From contig NZ_JAJSSH010000007.1 in assembly GCF_021403115.1 (NCBI RefSeq), positions 124,001 through 188,000 on the forward strand: 64,000 nt of DNA. The letters run 5' to 3'. Under the pieces are notes generated by a model that was not told the origin of the DNA, ran no database searches, and worked only from the letters and a program-made list of their open reading frames with translations. Numbering within the stretch: position 1 is the first letter of the stretch; every line of letters starts with the position of its first letter. The position numbers were made by a program, and so were the translations under genes. This document shows positions 25,169-33,830 of the stretch, in pieces. The stretch comes from Sphingobium sufflavum (GTDB taxonomy: Bacteria; Pseudomonadota; Alphaproteobacteria; Sphingomonadales; Sphingomonadaceae).

Positions 25169-25313
25169 ACCGCTCCGACGCGACAGTCTCCCAGGAGCAG
25201 GCTCCGGTCCGACCGCATCCGCGCGGCGGTGTCTGGCCTTCTTGATGTACGGCGTTTTCCGGGTGGGCGGACGCCCCCCTCCGCTTCGCAGACGCCCCGA
25301 CGGCACCCCGCCC

Positions 25314-25727
25314 CTACAGCAGGCTGTCCAGCAGGCCGATCAGCGGCAGGTCGGCGGGCGGCATCGGCAGGGCGAACATCTCCGCCGGATATTTCCAGCA
25401 CAGCGCCCCGCCCTCCAGCGGTTGCGGCAGGCCGCGCCATTTGCGGCAGACATAGAGCAGCAGCAGCAGGTGCCGGCCATTGTCCAGCGTCGCGCTGGCA
25501 AAGGTGGCGGGCGCGAGACAGGCCGTCTCCGTGTCCACGCCCAGTTCCTCCTTCAACTCGCGCACCAGCGCGGCTTCCGGCAATTCACCCGGCTCGATCT
25601 TGCCGCCCGGAAACTCCCACAGGCCCGCCAGCGTCTTTCCCTCCGGCCGCTGTTGCAGCAGGACACGGCCGTCCGCATCGACCAGAGCGGCCGCGACTAC
25701 CAGCAGGGACGGGACAAATTCCGGCAT
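25314..25727 (-). CDS. mutT: NUDIX hydrolase, MutT-type 8-oxo-dGTP diphosphatase
   Basis: A 137-residue enzyme with a perfect Nudix box, GGKIEPGELPEAALVREL then KEELGV, matching GX5EX7REUXEEXGU. LLQQRPEGKTLAGLWEFP just before it is the usual MutT lead-in. It cleans oxidised nucleotides from the pool and so prevents A:T to C:G changes. Its promoter region also overlaps the start of the divergent Flp pilin gene 67 bases away. ATG 25727 is used; the open frame upstream is antisense to the pilin. Confidence 0.88.
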   Translation of the reverse strand: MPEFVPSLLVVAAALVDADGRVLLQQRPEGKTLAGLWEFPGGKIEPGELPEAALVRELKEELGVDTETACLAPATFASATLDNGRHLLLLLYVCRKWRGLPQPLEGGALCWKYPAEMFALPMPPADLPLIGLLDSLL

Positions 25728-25794
25728 GTCGAAGCCTTTTATTAAGGACGCATGCCTATCATGGCGCCGCCCGTGGATCGCTTGGGGACCGCCC

Positions 25795-25965
25795 GTGTAC
25801 CGACTGCTCAGATCATTGAAAAGAGACGCCAGGGGCGCGACGGCGGTCGAATATGGCCTGATCGTCGCCCTGATCGTTCTGGCCATCATCGTGGCGATCA
25901 ATCAGGTCGCGACGAAGACGAACGGTATGTGGAACAACATATCGAACAAGGTTATCAACAGTTAA
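25795..25965 (+). CDS. Flp/Fap-type pilin (first of a tandem pair)
   Basis: A 56-residue type IVb pilin. Short basic leader YRLLRSLKRDARG precedes the cleavage site G/ATAVEYGLI and the hydrophobic stem VALIVLAIIVAI, the hallmark of Flp pilins handled by a dedicated prepilin peptidase. GTG 25795 is chosen for leader length and a GGGGA site upstream. A second, similar pilin follows 124 bases later. No cpa/tad assembly genes lie in the window, so assembly factors must be elsewhere if the pilus is made. Confidence 0.85.
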   Translation: MYRLLRSLKRDARGATAVEYGLIVALIVLAIIVAINQVATKTNGMWNNISNKVINS

Positions 25966-26089
25966 CCCTGATTTTTTTACAGAAAAGATCCGCGCATTAG
26001 GATTTTGGAAACCGCAACAGCTTTACACATCGTCTGGCTCGATACCCATGGCCGGGTTAAGGTTTTCGCCGCTGATTAGGAGATTATAC

Positions 26090-26260
26090 ATGAACACCAT
26101 TCGCAAGTTCTTCAAGAACAACAAGGGCGCCACCGCGATCGAATATGGTCTGATCGCCGCCCTCATCGCCGTCGCCGCCATCACCGCGATGTCGAACCTC
26201 GGCACGAAGCTTGAGAAGACCTTCAACAAGGTCGGCAACGGTCTGAACAACGCTCAGTAA
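26090..26260 (+). CDS. Flp/Fap-type pilin (second of the pair)
   Basis: A 56-residue Flp pilin: leader NTIRKFFKNNKG, cleavage site G/ATAIEYGLI and stem AALIAVAAITAM. Perfect AGGAG lies eight bases before the ATG. The mature part ends in a polar tail (KVGNGLNNAQ). The strong Shine-Dalgarno and separate leader suggest higher expression than the first copy. A terminator follows the gene. Confidence 0.9.
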   Translation: MNTIRKFFKNNKGATAIEYGLIAALIAVAAITAMSNLGTKLEKTFNKVGNGLNNAQ

Positions 26261-26297
26261 GAGCGTTGGACTGCCGGTCATCCGGCAGCAGGAAATC

Positions 26298-26328
26298 GGG
26301 GCGGCGGGAGCGATCCTGCCGCCCTTTT
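26298..26328 (+). terminator. Rho-independent terminator after the pilin gene
   Basis: GGGCGGC (26299-26305) pairs with GCCGCCC (26318-26324), followed directly by TTTT. A smaller hairpin (TGCCGG TCAT CCGGCA) precedes it. Confidence 0.75.
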
Positions 26329-26352
26329 CCGTATGCGGCCGGGCGGCGATCC

Positions 26353-26390
26353 CCCGACCAGTCGCTTAATACCCGACCAGCCGCTCAATA
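26353..26390. repeat. 19-bp imperfect tandem duplication covering the protease stop codon
   Basis: CCCGACCAGTCGCTTAATA (26353-26371) and CCCGACCAGCCGCTCAATA (26372-26390) are adjacent and differ at two positions. The second copy contains the TGA of the minus-strand M48 gene. Confidence 0.8.
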
Positions 26391-27866
26391 GGTGACGATC
26401 TTCACCCGCTGTCCGGGCCGCACCGCCGCATTGCCGGGCAGGGCGTTGAGGACGCGAAACCGCTCCACCGGATAATCGGCATAGGCCATGCGTCCGGCCA
26501 GCGACCCGACCGTATCGCCCGGCCTGACCGTGACCAGCCGCACCCGGCGCGCCTTCACCTTGTCCGCTTCCGCCTGCGTCATCCGCGCCATTGACTGCAC
26601 CATGGTCGAAAACGGCCCGATGCCGCTGCCCGCCGGGGTCATCACGAGGAAATGATAGGCGCTCGACCGGCTGAATTCATAGGCAAAGACCGTCACATCC
26701 AGCGCCGTGCCGTTCGATCCGGTCGCGCGCACCGTTGCAAAGGCGGCGGGCAGGCCGTTGACCGTCGTGCGCTGCACCTGCGGCGGGGTGAAGCCGCCCT
26801 CCCCCGCCAGCTTGCGGAACGCCGCACCGACATAGGTGGAGAGGTCGCCGCCATAGCCGCCACCGGTGAACTGCGCCTGCCCCTGCGACCCGCTGACGGT
26901 CACCGCCTCCGTGCTATTCTCCATGGCAAAGCCCTGCGGCACGGTGAATTTCAGGCGGAAGGCGGGGTGCAGGAAGCGATTGCCGTCCACCACGCCTTCG
27001 CGCGGGTCGTCACCATAGAGCATACCGTCGATGGCGGTCAGGAAAGCGTCGGCGTTGCGCAGCGTAGCGGTCGATCCCGTCGCGCGGGCGTTGTCCAGCG
27101 CGCGCGTCACGCGGGAGGCCGGATCGGGATGGGTGCTCGCCCAGGCCGGAACGCTCGACTGCGTGCCCTTCACCCGCGCATCCAGCGCATTTTGCGCCGC
27201 CAGGCTGGCCAGCGTGTCGGACAGCGCGCGCGGATCATACCCCGCCTTGGCGAGGTAGCGGATGCCCAGGTCGTCCGCCTCATATTCCTGCGCGCGGGAA
27301 AAGCGCAGGGTCAGCAACTGGCTGCCCGTGCCGATCCCTTTTTGCAGCAGGCCGCCCAGCGCCCCGTCGCCCGCCACCGCGCCGACCAGAACCTGCCCCA
27401 GCACGCCGAGGATGCTGTTGCGCTGCGCCGCGTCCTGTCGCCGCTTGCCATGCTGGGCGGCGACATGGCCGACCTCATGCCCCAGCACGCCCGCCAGTTC
27501 CGCCTCGTTGTTCATCAGCGCGGTCAACTGGCGCGTGACATAGATATAGCCGCCGGGGATGGCGAAGGCGTTGTTGACGCTGCTGTTGAGCAGGCTGACG
27601 GTGAAGTCGCTCTGGCTGCCCGACAGGCTGGACTGCACCGCGATGCGGCGGCCGACGCTGGTGACATAGGCGGCCTGCGGTCCCGCATAGAGACCGCCGA
27701 ACTCCGCGAGCAATTGCGGGTGCGCCTTCGCCCCTTCCTGCCGTTCCTGCGGGGAGATGCTCGACACGGTGCGGATTTCGCGCTGCTGGCTGGACGCCTG
27801 CCGGCTGGTGCCCGCCGCGACGGCCGCGATGGCGATGCCCGACATGATGAATGGCGACAGTTTCAC
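26385..27866 (-). CDS. M48 family metalloprotease with C-terminal LysM domain
   Basis: A 493-residue exported Zn-protease of the BepA/LoiP-like M48 group. The signal region is FIMSGIAIAAVAAGTS. The zinc motif HEVGH lies in ELAGVLGHEVGHVAAQHG, with the third ligand in SRAQEYEADDLGIRYLAKAG. Residues about 445-493 form a LysM fold (VTVRPGDTVGSLAGRMAY, then AAVRPGQRVKIV), which could hold it on peptidoglycan. Such proteases degrade or help fold outer-membrane proteins. Three 16-bp direct repeats lie just upstream of the start. Confidence 0.9.
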   Translation of the reverse strand: MKLSPFIMSGIAIAAVAAGTSRQASSQQREIRTVSSISPQERQEGAKAHPQLLAEFGGLYAGPQAAYVTSVGRRIAVQSSLSGSQSDFTVSLLNSSVNNAFAIPGGYIYVTRQLTALMNNEAELAGVLGHEVGHVAAQHGKRRQDAAQRNSILGVLGQVLVGAVAGDGALGGLLQKGIGTGSQLLTLRFSRAQEYEADDLGIRYLAKAGYDPRALSDTLASLAAQNALDARVKGTQSSVPAWASTHPDPASRVTRALDNARATGSTATLRNADAFLTAIDGMLYGDDPREGVVDGNRFLHPAFRLKFTVPQGFAMENSTEAVTVSGSQGQAQFTGGGYGGDLSTYVGAAFRKLAGEGGFTPPQVQRTTVNGLPAAFATVRATGSNGTALDVTVFAYEFSRSSAYHFLVMTPAGSGIGPFSTMVQSMARMTQAEADKVKARRVRLVTVRPGDTVGSLAGRMAYADYPVERFRVLNALPGNAAVRPGQRVKIVTY

Positions 27867-27878
27867 GGCACCCTCCCT

Positions 27879-27926
27879 TTTATTGCGTCCCGAATTTATT
27901 GCGTCCCGAATTTATTGCGTCCCGAA
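27879..27926. repeat. Three perfect 16-bp direct repeats upstream of the M48 gene
   Basis: TTTATTGCGTCCCGAA occurs at 27879-27894, 27895-27910 and 27911-27926 without gaps, 12 bases before the ATG of the protease gene (on the minus strand). The remaining sequence to 28056 shows no gene. Confidence 0.9.
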
Positions 27927-28056
27927 CGGCCAGACCTTCTCTCCCGACCGAACGCGCCATCCGCTGGCCTCTCGGACGGCCAAACGGGCGGAACCCGTCA
28001 TGGTTGCGGCGCGCCAAAAGCCGCCCCGCCAAAACCGGACCGGCCCGACCTGTCCT

Positions 28057-29163
28057 TTATCCCGCCTGATCCGCGTCGAGGAAATGCTCGACCTCCGCCA
28101 GTTCCACCGTCTTGTCGAGATAGGTCTGCCCGATCCCCCGCGCCAGCAGGAAGGGCAGGGTTCCGCCCGTGCGCTTCTTGTCGTGCAGCATATGGGCGAC
28201 CAGCGTAGCGCCGCTGGCGGTGATGCCCGCGCTGGCCAGGTCATAAGGCAGGCCGACGTTGCGCAGATGCGCCGTGACCCGCGCCGCATCCTCCACGGAG
28301 CATAGCCCGCGCACCGCCGAATAGCGGAAGGCCAGCGCCATGCCTGCCGCCACGCCCTCGCCATGCAGCAGCAGGGAGGAGAATCCCGTCTCCGCCTCCA
28401 GCGCATGGCCAAAGGTGTGGCCGAGGTTGAGCAGCGCGCGGCGGCCGCTCGTCTCGCGCTCATCCTCACCCACGATGGCCGCCTTGGCCGCCACGCTCGC
28501 GCCGATGGCATAGGCGCGCGCGTCGCTGTCCCCCTCCAGCAGGCGGTGGCCCAGAGTCTCGCACCATAGGAAAAATTCGGGATCGCCGATCAGGCCATAT
28601 TTCACCACCTCCGCATAGCCCGCCCGCACCTCGCGCGGGTCCAGCGTGTCGAGGACGGTGGGGTCGATCAGCACCAGCGCGGGCTGGTGGAAGGAACCGA
28701 CCATATTCTTGCCCGCGCGCGCGTTGATCGCGGTCTTGCCGCCGACGCTGGAGTCGACCTGCGACAGGAGGGTGGTGGGAATCTGGATGAAATGGCACCC
28801 GCGCTTCAGGATGGACGCGGCAAAGCCGACCAGATCGCCGATCACGCCGCCACCCAGCGCGATGATATGGTCGCCCCGCTCCACCTCGCGCAGCAACAAC
28901 TGGTCGAGCAGATGCTCCAGATGGCTCCAGCTCTTCGTGCTCTCACCCGCGGGCAGCACGATGGCCTCCGCGCCGATGCCCGCCTTGTCCAGCGCGGCCT
29001 TCAGCCGGGGCCATTGCGCCTGTGCCACCGTTTCGTCGGTGATGACGGTGAAGGGGCGGCCCGTGGCGAACCGGCCCAGATGCGCCGCCGCCCGGTCGAG
29101 GATGCCATCCTCGATCACCACGTCATAGCTGCGGTCGCCCAGTCCAACGGTAATCACGCGCAT
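28057..29163 (-). CDS. aroB: 3-dehydroquinate synthase
   Basis: A 368-residue AroB, the second step of the shikimate pathway, converting DAHP to 3-dehydroquinate with NAD and a divalent metal. The NAD site is seen in ALGGGVIGDLVGFAAS, the substrate site in QVDSSVGGKTAIN, and the metal His residues in NLGHTFGHALE. The length and complete domains suggest an active enzyme. Its start overlaps the 3' end of aroK by ten bases, so the two are coupled. Confidence 0.95.
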   Translation of the reverse strand: MRVITVGLGDRSYDVVIEDGILDRAAAHLGRFATGRPFTVITDETVAQAQWPRLKAALDKAGIGAEAIVLPAGESTKSWSHLEHLLDQLLLREVERGDHIIALGGGVIGDLVGFAASILKRGCHFIQIPTTLLSQVDSSVGGKTAINARAGKNMVGSFHQPALVLIDPTVLDTLDPREVRAGYAEVVKYGLIGDPEFFLWCETLGHRLLEGDSDARAYAIGASVAAKAAIVGEDERETSGRRALLNLGHTFGHALEAETGFSSLLLHGEGVAAGMALAFRYSAVRGLCSVEDAARVTAHLRNVGLPYDLASAGITASGATLVAHMLHDKKRTGGTLPFLLARGIGQTYLDKTVELAEVEHFLDADQAG

Positions 29164-29726
29164 GCGTCCAGAGCCTCCAATATGCGGTCCACGGTCGCCT
29201 CATGCGGGGTCGCATTGCTGACCACATGGACCGGCGCCATGGCATAGAAGGGATTGCGGACCGCCGCCAGTTCGGTCAGCACGGTGCGCGGGTCTTTGCC
29301 TTTCAGCAGGGGGCGGCCATCCTTGCGGCCCACCCGGTCCACCAATATGTCGATGTCGGCGTCCAGCCAGATGGCGGTGGCCCGTTCCAGGATCAGCGCC
29401 CGCGTCTCGTCCTGCGCAAAGGCGCCGCCGCCGGTCGCGATCACCTTGGGCGCGCCCTCGATCAGGCGGGCGATCACGCGCCGCTCGCCATCCCGAAAGG
29501 CCGCCTCGCCATAACGGTCGAACATTTCCTGGATGGTCATGTCGGCGGCGGCCACCACCGCATCGTCCGCATCGACGAAGGGCAGGCCCAGCCGGTGCGC
29601 CAACCGGCGTCCCACGGTCGATTTGCCGACGCCCATCATGCCGACGAGCACCAGCGAACCGGATCGCGTGCCGGCGGGTTCCGGGGCGGGTGTTTCGGCG
29701 CTTCCGTTTTTGCGGTTTCGTTGCAT
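29154..29726 (-). CDS. aroK: Shikimate kinase
   Basis: A 190-residue shikimate kinase: an N-terminal tail of about 20 residues, Walker A GMMGVGKSTVGRRLA, shikimate-binding FVDADDAVV and RYGEAAFRDGERRV, and the lid RPLLKGKDPR. It phosphorylates shikimate using ATP. The aroK-aroB order on one strand, with an overlap, is standard in proteobacteria. The promoter lies in the 87 bases to the divergent small membrane-protein gene. Confidence 0.95.
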   Translation of the reverse strand: MQRNRKNGSAETPAPEPAGTRSGSLVLVGMMGVGKSTVGRRLAHRLGLPFVDADDAVVAAADMTIQEMFDRYGEAAFRDGERRVIARLIEGAPKVIATGGGAFAQDETRALILERATAIWLDADIDILVDRVGRKDGRPLLKGKDPRTVLTELAAVRNPFYAMAPVHVVSNATPHEATVDRILEALDACA

Positions 29727-29813
29727 GGTGCGCGCGGCTATACAGCCAGCCGCGCCAGAGGCAAATTACGGATTTGAACAGCACAGGAGCCGCGCCTTCA
29801 CGGGCCACCCATC

Positions 29814-29999
29814 ATGAAGATTCGCAACAATAACAGTTTCGGTGGCCCTGCCCGCCGCCGCCGCAATCCGCTCCTCCTGCCTGTCATCATCCTCATCGTC
29901 CTGTTCGTGGCCCTGATCGGCTGGCTCTGGTCGCGGGGCGGCGAACAGGCGCAGGTGCGCGTCGAAAAAGCCATTCCGGCGGAACGTCTGGGCCGTTGA
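29814..29999 (+). CDS. Small single-span membrane protein, 61 residues
   Basis: A short basic N-terminal segment (RNNNSFGGPARRRRNP) precedes one hydrophobic helix (LLLPVIILIVLFVALIGWLW) and a polar tail (VRVEKAIPAERLGR). The family is not one I can name, but it sits between aroK and the large Ser-rich gene with a one-base TGATG overlap to the latter, so the pair should be made together. A membrane anchor or partner role for the next protein is likely. Confidence 0.7.
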   Translation: MKIRNNNSFGGPARRRRNPLLLPVIILIVLFVALIGWLWSRGGEQAQVRVEKAIPAERLGR

Positions 30000-31867
30000 T
30001 GCGCCGGGGGGATGCCGCCTTGCTCGGTGTGTCGGGCGCGCTGCTGCTGGCGGTCGCGATTCCCGTCGTCGCGCAGGGCGGGCCTGAATCCCTGCTGCCC
30101 CCCGGTTTCGGCGACCCGGAGCCGAGCACGCCCGCGGCGTCGCAACCCGGCCCCTCGTCATCATCGTCGTCGGGCGCTTCCGGCTCCGGCGGTTCCGGCC
30201 CATCCTCGTCCGCGACCAACCTGGTGCCGCCCACCGCGCTCGCCCTGCCCTCCACCGGCGACCTCGCCAATATGGCGGAGGCGGAGGAGAAAGACCCGGC
30301 GGTCTATGACCTGCCGCCCACCGCGCGCCGCTCGCTCGATCAGGTCGGACCGCTCACCGTCGAATCCGGCGGCGTCTCGCCGGGCGCCTATGGCGCGGTG
30401 CGGGGGGAATTTCTCACCCATGTGATGCGCGCCTCCCGCGCGCCCTTCGTCTCGCGCTGGGCGTCGATCACCCTGCGCCGCGTGCTGCTGTCGGGCACCG
30501 CCACGCCATCGGATGTCAACGGCGCCGATCTGGCGGCGGAACGCGCCTCGCTCCTCCTGCGCATGGGGGAGGCGGACGCCGCCCGCCTGCTGGTGCAGAG
30601 CGTAGACGCCGCCAACTTCACGCCCCGCCTCTATGCCGTGGCGATGGACACCTATCTGGCGACCGCCGACCCGGCCGGTTTCTGCCCCCTCGCCCCCGAA
30701 GCGGCGGTCCGCACCGACGACCCCCGCTGGCCGATGGCGCAGGCGATCTGCGCCTCCTTCTCCGGCGATCAGGGCACGGCGTCCTCGCTGCTCAATCAGG
30801 CGCAGCGGCGCGGGCGGCTGCGCGGCATCGACTATCGCCTTGCGGAAAAGGCGGTGGGCAGCGGTCCCAACAGCCGCCGTTCGGTCAAGATCGAATGGGA
30901 TGGCGTCGACCGGCTGGACAACTGGCGCTTCGGCCTTGCCACCGCGACCAATGTGGAGATTCCCGCCCCCCTCTATCCGGGCGCGACCAGCGGCTTTGGC
31001 GACGCGCTGCGGGCGTGGGAGGCGCGCGCGCCCGCCCTGTCGCTCACCCGCCGCCTTGCCGGCGTGACCACGGCGGCGCGTCTGGGCGTCTTTTCCGGCG
31101 ATACGCTGGTCGGCTATTATGCGCGTCTGGGCGATCCGACCGACGACCAGCAACCGCCCGCCAGCCTCTATGAGAGTTTCCGCCTGTCCTATGCGGGCGA
31201 GACGGTGGGCGAGCGGATCAAGGGTATGCGGACCTTCTGGACCATGGTCCCCGCCGATGGCGCGGCTTTAGGTCCGGGCGGCGTCAGCTTCGCCGCGCTG
31301 CCGGTGCTGTCCCGCGCCGCCGCCGCGCTGCCGCCCAGTGCGGAGGCGGGGACGGACACCCCCTGGCTGCTCGCCGCCATGTTCACCGGCGGCTATGACC
31401 GCAACGCCGCCCGCTGGGTCCGCGCCGTCGACGCGATGGAGGGCGAAGGCCGGGAACGGGCCTGGGCGCTGCTCGCCGTGGGCCTGCCGGACACCTCTGC
31501 CGGGGTCGGGCGCGACCGGATCGACGCCTTTGTCGAAGCGGATGCGAGCGAGGACAAGGTCGCCAGCCATATGCTCGTCGCCGCGCTGATGGGATTGGGC
31601 CGGTTGCAGGGGGATGCCGCCTCCGCGCTGCTCACCGACCTCGACATGCAGGTCGCCAGCCGCTCGCGCTGGGCACAGGCCATCGCGCTCGCCGCGCAGC
31701 ACCGGCAAAAGGCGACCGTCGCCCTGCTCGCCGCCGTGGGGATGCAGGCGCGCGGATGGGCGCAATTGCCACCGGAGCATCTCTTCGCCATCCTGTCCGC
31801 CATGCGGCAGGTGGGGCTGGAGGCGGAAGCGCGCATGATCGCGGCCGAAGCGATCACCCGCCTGTGA
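29999..31867 (+). CDS. Large exported protein of unknown function with helical repeats
   Basis: A 622-residue exported protein. Signal peptide (ALLGVSGALLLAVAIPVVAQ) is followed by a low-complexity Ser/Gly/Pro linker (residues about 45-75) and a long Ala/Leu-rich region with many helical segments, similar to TPR/SEL1-like solenoids (ERASLLLRMGEADAARLL, RLYAVAMDTYLATADP, LLAVGLPDTSAGV). No catalytic motif is visible. Start is ATG 29999 in the TGATG overlap, or TTG 29996. Its place upstream of xerD and accA in a core neighbourhood suggests a conserved sphingomonad envelope protein. Confidence 0.72.
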   Translation: MRRGDAALLGVSGALLLAVAIPVVAQGGPESLLPPGFGDPEPSTPAASQPGPSSSSSSGASGSGGSGPSSSATNLVPPTALALPSTGDLANMAEAEEKDPAVYDLPPTARRSLDQVGPLTVESGGVSPGAYGAVRGEFLTHVMRASRAPFVSRWASITLRRVLLSGTATPSDVNGADLAAERASLLLRMGEADAARLLVQSVDAANFTPRLYAVAMDTYLATADPAGFCPLAPEAAVRTDDPRWPMAQAICASFSGDQGTASSLLNQAQRRGRLRGIDYRLAEKAVGSGPNSRRSVKIEWDGVDRLDNWRFGLATATNVEIPAPLYPGATSGFGDALRAWEARAPALSLTRRLAGVTTAARLGVFSGDTLVGYYARLGDPTDDQQPPASLYESFRLSYAGETVGERIKGMRTFWTMVPADGAALGPGGVSFAALPVLSRAAAALPPSAEAGTDTPWLLAAMFTGGYDRNAARWVRAVDAMEGEGRERAWALLAVGLPDTSAGVGRDRIDAFVEADASEDKVASHMLVAALMGLGRLQGDAASALLTDLDMQVASRSRWAQAIALAAQHRQKATVALLAAVGMQARGWAQLPPEHLFAILSAMRQVGLEAEARMIAAEAITRL

Positions 31868-31945
31868 CGCCCTGCTCCATGCCTCCCTACCCCGGCCCCA
31901 TGCTCCTCCTGCCTGTGCCACTCAGCCTGTGACCCCCGGCGGAGC

Positions 31946-32854
31946 ATGACGGCCGCCACCATCGCCATCGACCGTTTCCTCGCCATGCTGGCGGCGGAGC
32001 GGGGCGTGGCGCGCAACACGCTCCTCGCCTATCGCCGCGATCTGGAGGATGCGCTCGGCCACATCCCGGACCTCGCCGCCGCGGAGCCGGACGACCTGCG
32101 CACCCTCGCCGTCCACTGGGCCGATCTGGCGGCCTCCAGCGTGGCGCGCAAGGCGTCGGCGCTGCGCGGTTTCTACGCCTTTCTGGTGACGGAGGGGCTG
32201 CGCGCCGACAATCCCTCGTCCGGCCTGCCCCGGCCGACACTGCGCCGCCCGCTGCCCAGGACGATCTCCCATGGCGGCATCGACAGCCTGTTCGCGGTCA
32301 TCGCGGATCGGCTCGCCAGCCCTACCGCGACGCGGCAGGATCTGCGCCTGTCTGCGCTGATCGAGCTGCTCTATGGCTCCGGCCTGCGCGCCACCGAACT
32401 GGTGTCGCTGCCCCGCGCCGCGCTGCGCGGCGACCAGCCTTTCCTGATTCTCAAGGGCAAGGGCGGCCGCGAACGGCTCGTCCCCATTTCCGACCGCGCC
32501 CGTGCGGCGGTGGCGTTGTGGCGCGCCTATGTGCCGGACGACAACCCGTGGCTCTTCCCGTCGGGCAAGAGCCATCTCAGCCGCATCCGCCTCTACCAGA
32601 TCGTGCGCGACCTTGCGGCGGCGGCGGGCATGGACCCGACGACGATCAGCCCGCACGTCCTGCGCCACGCCTTTGCCACCCATCTGCTGGAAGGCGGTGC
32701 GGACCTGCGCGCGCTGCAATCCATGCTGGGCCATGCGGACATTGCGACGACGCAGATCTACACCCATGTCGATGCCGCCCGGCTGGTCGCGCTGGTCAAT
32801 GCCCGGCACCCGCTCGGCGAAGCCATCGCCGCCCGGACTCCACCCACGCGTTGA
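31946..32854 (+). CDS. xerD: Tyrosine recombinase XerD-type
   Basis: A 302-residue site-specific recombinase that resolves chromosome dimers at dif during division. The N-terminal SAM-like core-binding domain is followed by the catalytic domain with Arg near 148 (YGSGLRATE), Lys near 172 (LKGKGGRERL), SPHVLRH (His237, Arg240), LGH at 261-263 and nucleophile Tyr272 (TTQIYTHV). All catalytic residues are present, so it should be active. It stands 79 bases after the Ser-rich protein gene and 31 before accA. Its core context fits Xer rather than a phage or island integrase. Confidence 0.88.
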   Translation: MTAATIAIDRFLAMLAAERGVARNTLLAYRRDLEDALGHIPDLAAAEPDDLRTLAVHWADLAASSVARKASALRGFYAFLVTEGLRADNPSSGLPRPTLRRPLPRTISHGGIDSLFAVIADRLASPTATRQDLRLSALIELLYGSGLRATELVSLPRAALRGDQPFLILKGKGGRERLVPISDRARAAVALWRAYVPDDNPWLFPSGKSHLSRIRLYQIVRDLAAAAGMDPTTISPHVLRHAFATHLLEGGADLRALQSMLGHADIATTQIYTHVDAARLVALVNARHPLGEAIAARTPPTR

Positions 32855-32885
32855 CCTGAAGCCTCGCGGCAATTAACGCGGGCCG

Positions 32886-33830
32886 ATGATCAGTTTCCTC
32901 GACTTTGAAAAGCCCATCGCCGCCGTGCAGGCAAAGATCGCCGAATTGCGCGAAACCGCGCAGGACGGCGCGATCGACATCGACAGCGAAATCGTCAAGC
33001 TGGAGCAACGCTCCGACAAGATGCTCGCCGACCTTTATGCCAAACTCACGCCTTGGCAAAAGACGCAGGTCGCCCGGCATCCCGACCGCCCGCATTTCAA
33101 ACATTATGTGGCCGGCCTGTTCGACGAATTCATTCCCCTCGCGGGCGACCGCGCGTTCGGCGACGATCAGGCGATCCTGGGCGGCTTCGCGCGCCTCAAT
33201 GGCCAGCGCGTCCTCGTCATCGGGCATGAGAAGGGCAACGACACCGCCAGCCGCCTCAAGCACAACTTCGGCATGGGCAAGCCGGAGGGCTATCGCAAGG
33301 CGATCCGCCTGATGCAGCTGGCCGACCGTTTCGGCCTGCCGGTCATCACGCTGGTCGACACCTCCGGCGCCTTTCCCGGCGTGCAGGCGGAGGAGCGTGG
33401 TCAGGCGGAAGCCATCGCCCGCTCGACCGAGCAATGCCTCGCCCTCGGCGTGCCGATGATCGCGGCGGTGGTGGGTGAAGGCGGTTCCGGCGGCGCCATC
33501 GCGCTGGCCGCGGGCAACCGGGTCATCATGTTCGAACACGCCATTTATTCGGTGATCTCACCGGAAGGCTGCGCGTCCATCCTGTGGCGCACCGCCGAAA
33601 AGGCCGCCGATGCCGCGACCGCGATGCAGGTGACGGCGCAGAGCCTGCGCGATCTGGGCGTGATCGACCGGATCGTGGCGGAACCGATGGGCGGCGCGCA
33701 CCGCCACCCGGCCTCCGCCATCGGCGCGCTGAAGGATGCGCTGATCGCCGAACTGGCCGATCTGGGCAAACTCAACCCGGACGAACTGCGCCGCCAGCGC
33801 GCGGATAAATTCCTGACCATGGGGAATTGA
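32886..33830 (+). CDS. accA: Acetyl-CoA carboxylase carboxyltransferase subunit alpha
   Basis: A 314-residue AccA, half of the carboxyltransferase that moves CO2 from biotin to acetyl-CoA to make malonyl-CoA for fatty-acid synthesis. The start SFLDFEKPI and the blocks DRAFGDDQAI, NFGMGKPEGYRKA, DTSGAFPGVQAEERGQ, GEGGSGGAIALA and SVISPEGCASILW are diagnostic, with two Gly-rich oxyanion turns. The full length suggests an active subunit. The accD partner is not in the window. A GC-rich hairpin at 33846-33865 may end the transcript. Confidence 0.96.
   Translation: MISFLDFEKPIAAVQAKIAELRETAQDGAIDIDSEIVKLEQRSDKMLADLYAKLTPWQKTQVARHPDRPHFKHYVAGLFDEFIPLAGDRAFGDDQAILGGFARLNGQRVLVIGHEKGNDTASRLKHNFGMGKPEGYRKAIRLMQLADRFGLPVITLVDTSGAFPGVQAEERGQAEAIARSTEQCLALGVPMIAAVVGEGGSGGAIALAAGNRVIMFEHAIYSVISPEGCASILWRTAEKAADAATAMQVTAQSLRDLGVIDRIVAEPMGGAHRHPASAIGALKDALIAELADLGKLNPDELRRQRADKFLTMGN

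Noticed and set aside
24056-25306. N-terminal two thirds of a 625-codon minus-strand frame
   Set aside because: Antisense of the methyltransferase gene. Only the part from 24055 down has a ribosome site and a membrane anchor.
31946-32854. Island or phage integrase
   Set aside because: The protein has the XerD size and motifs and is embedded in core genes next to accA, not next to a tRNA.
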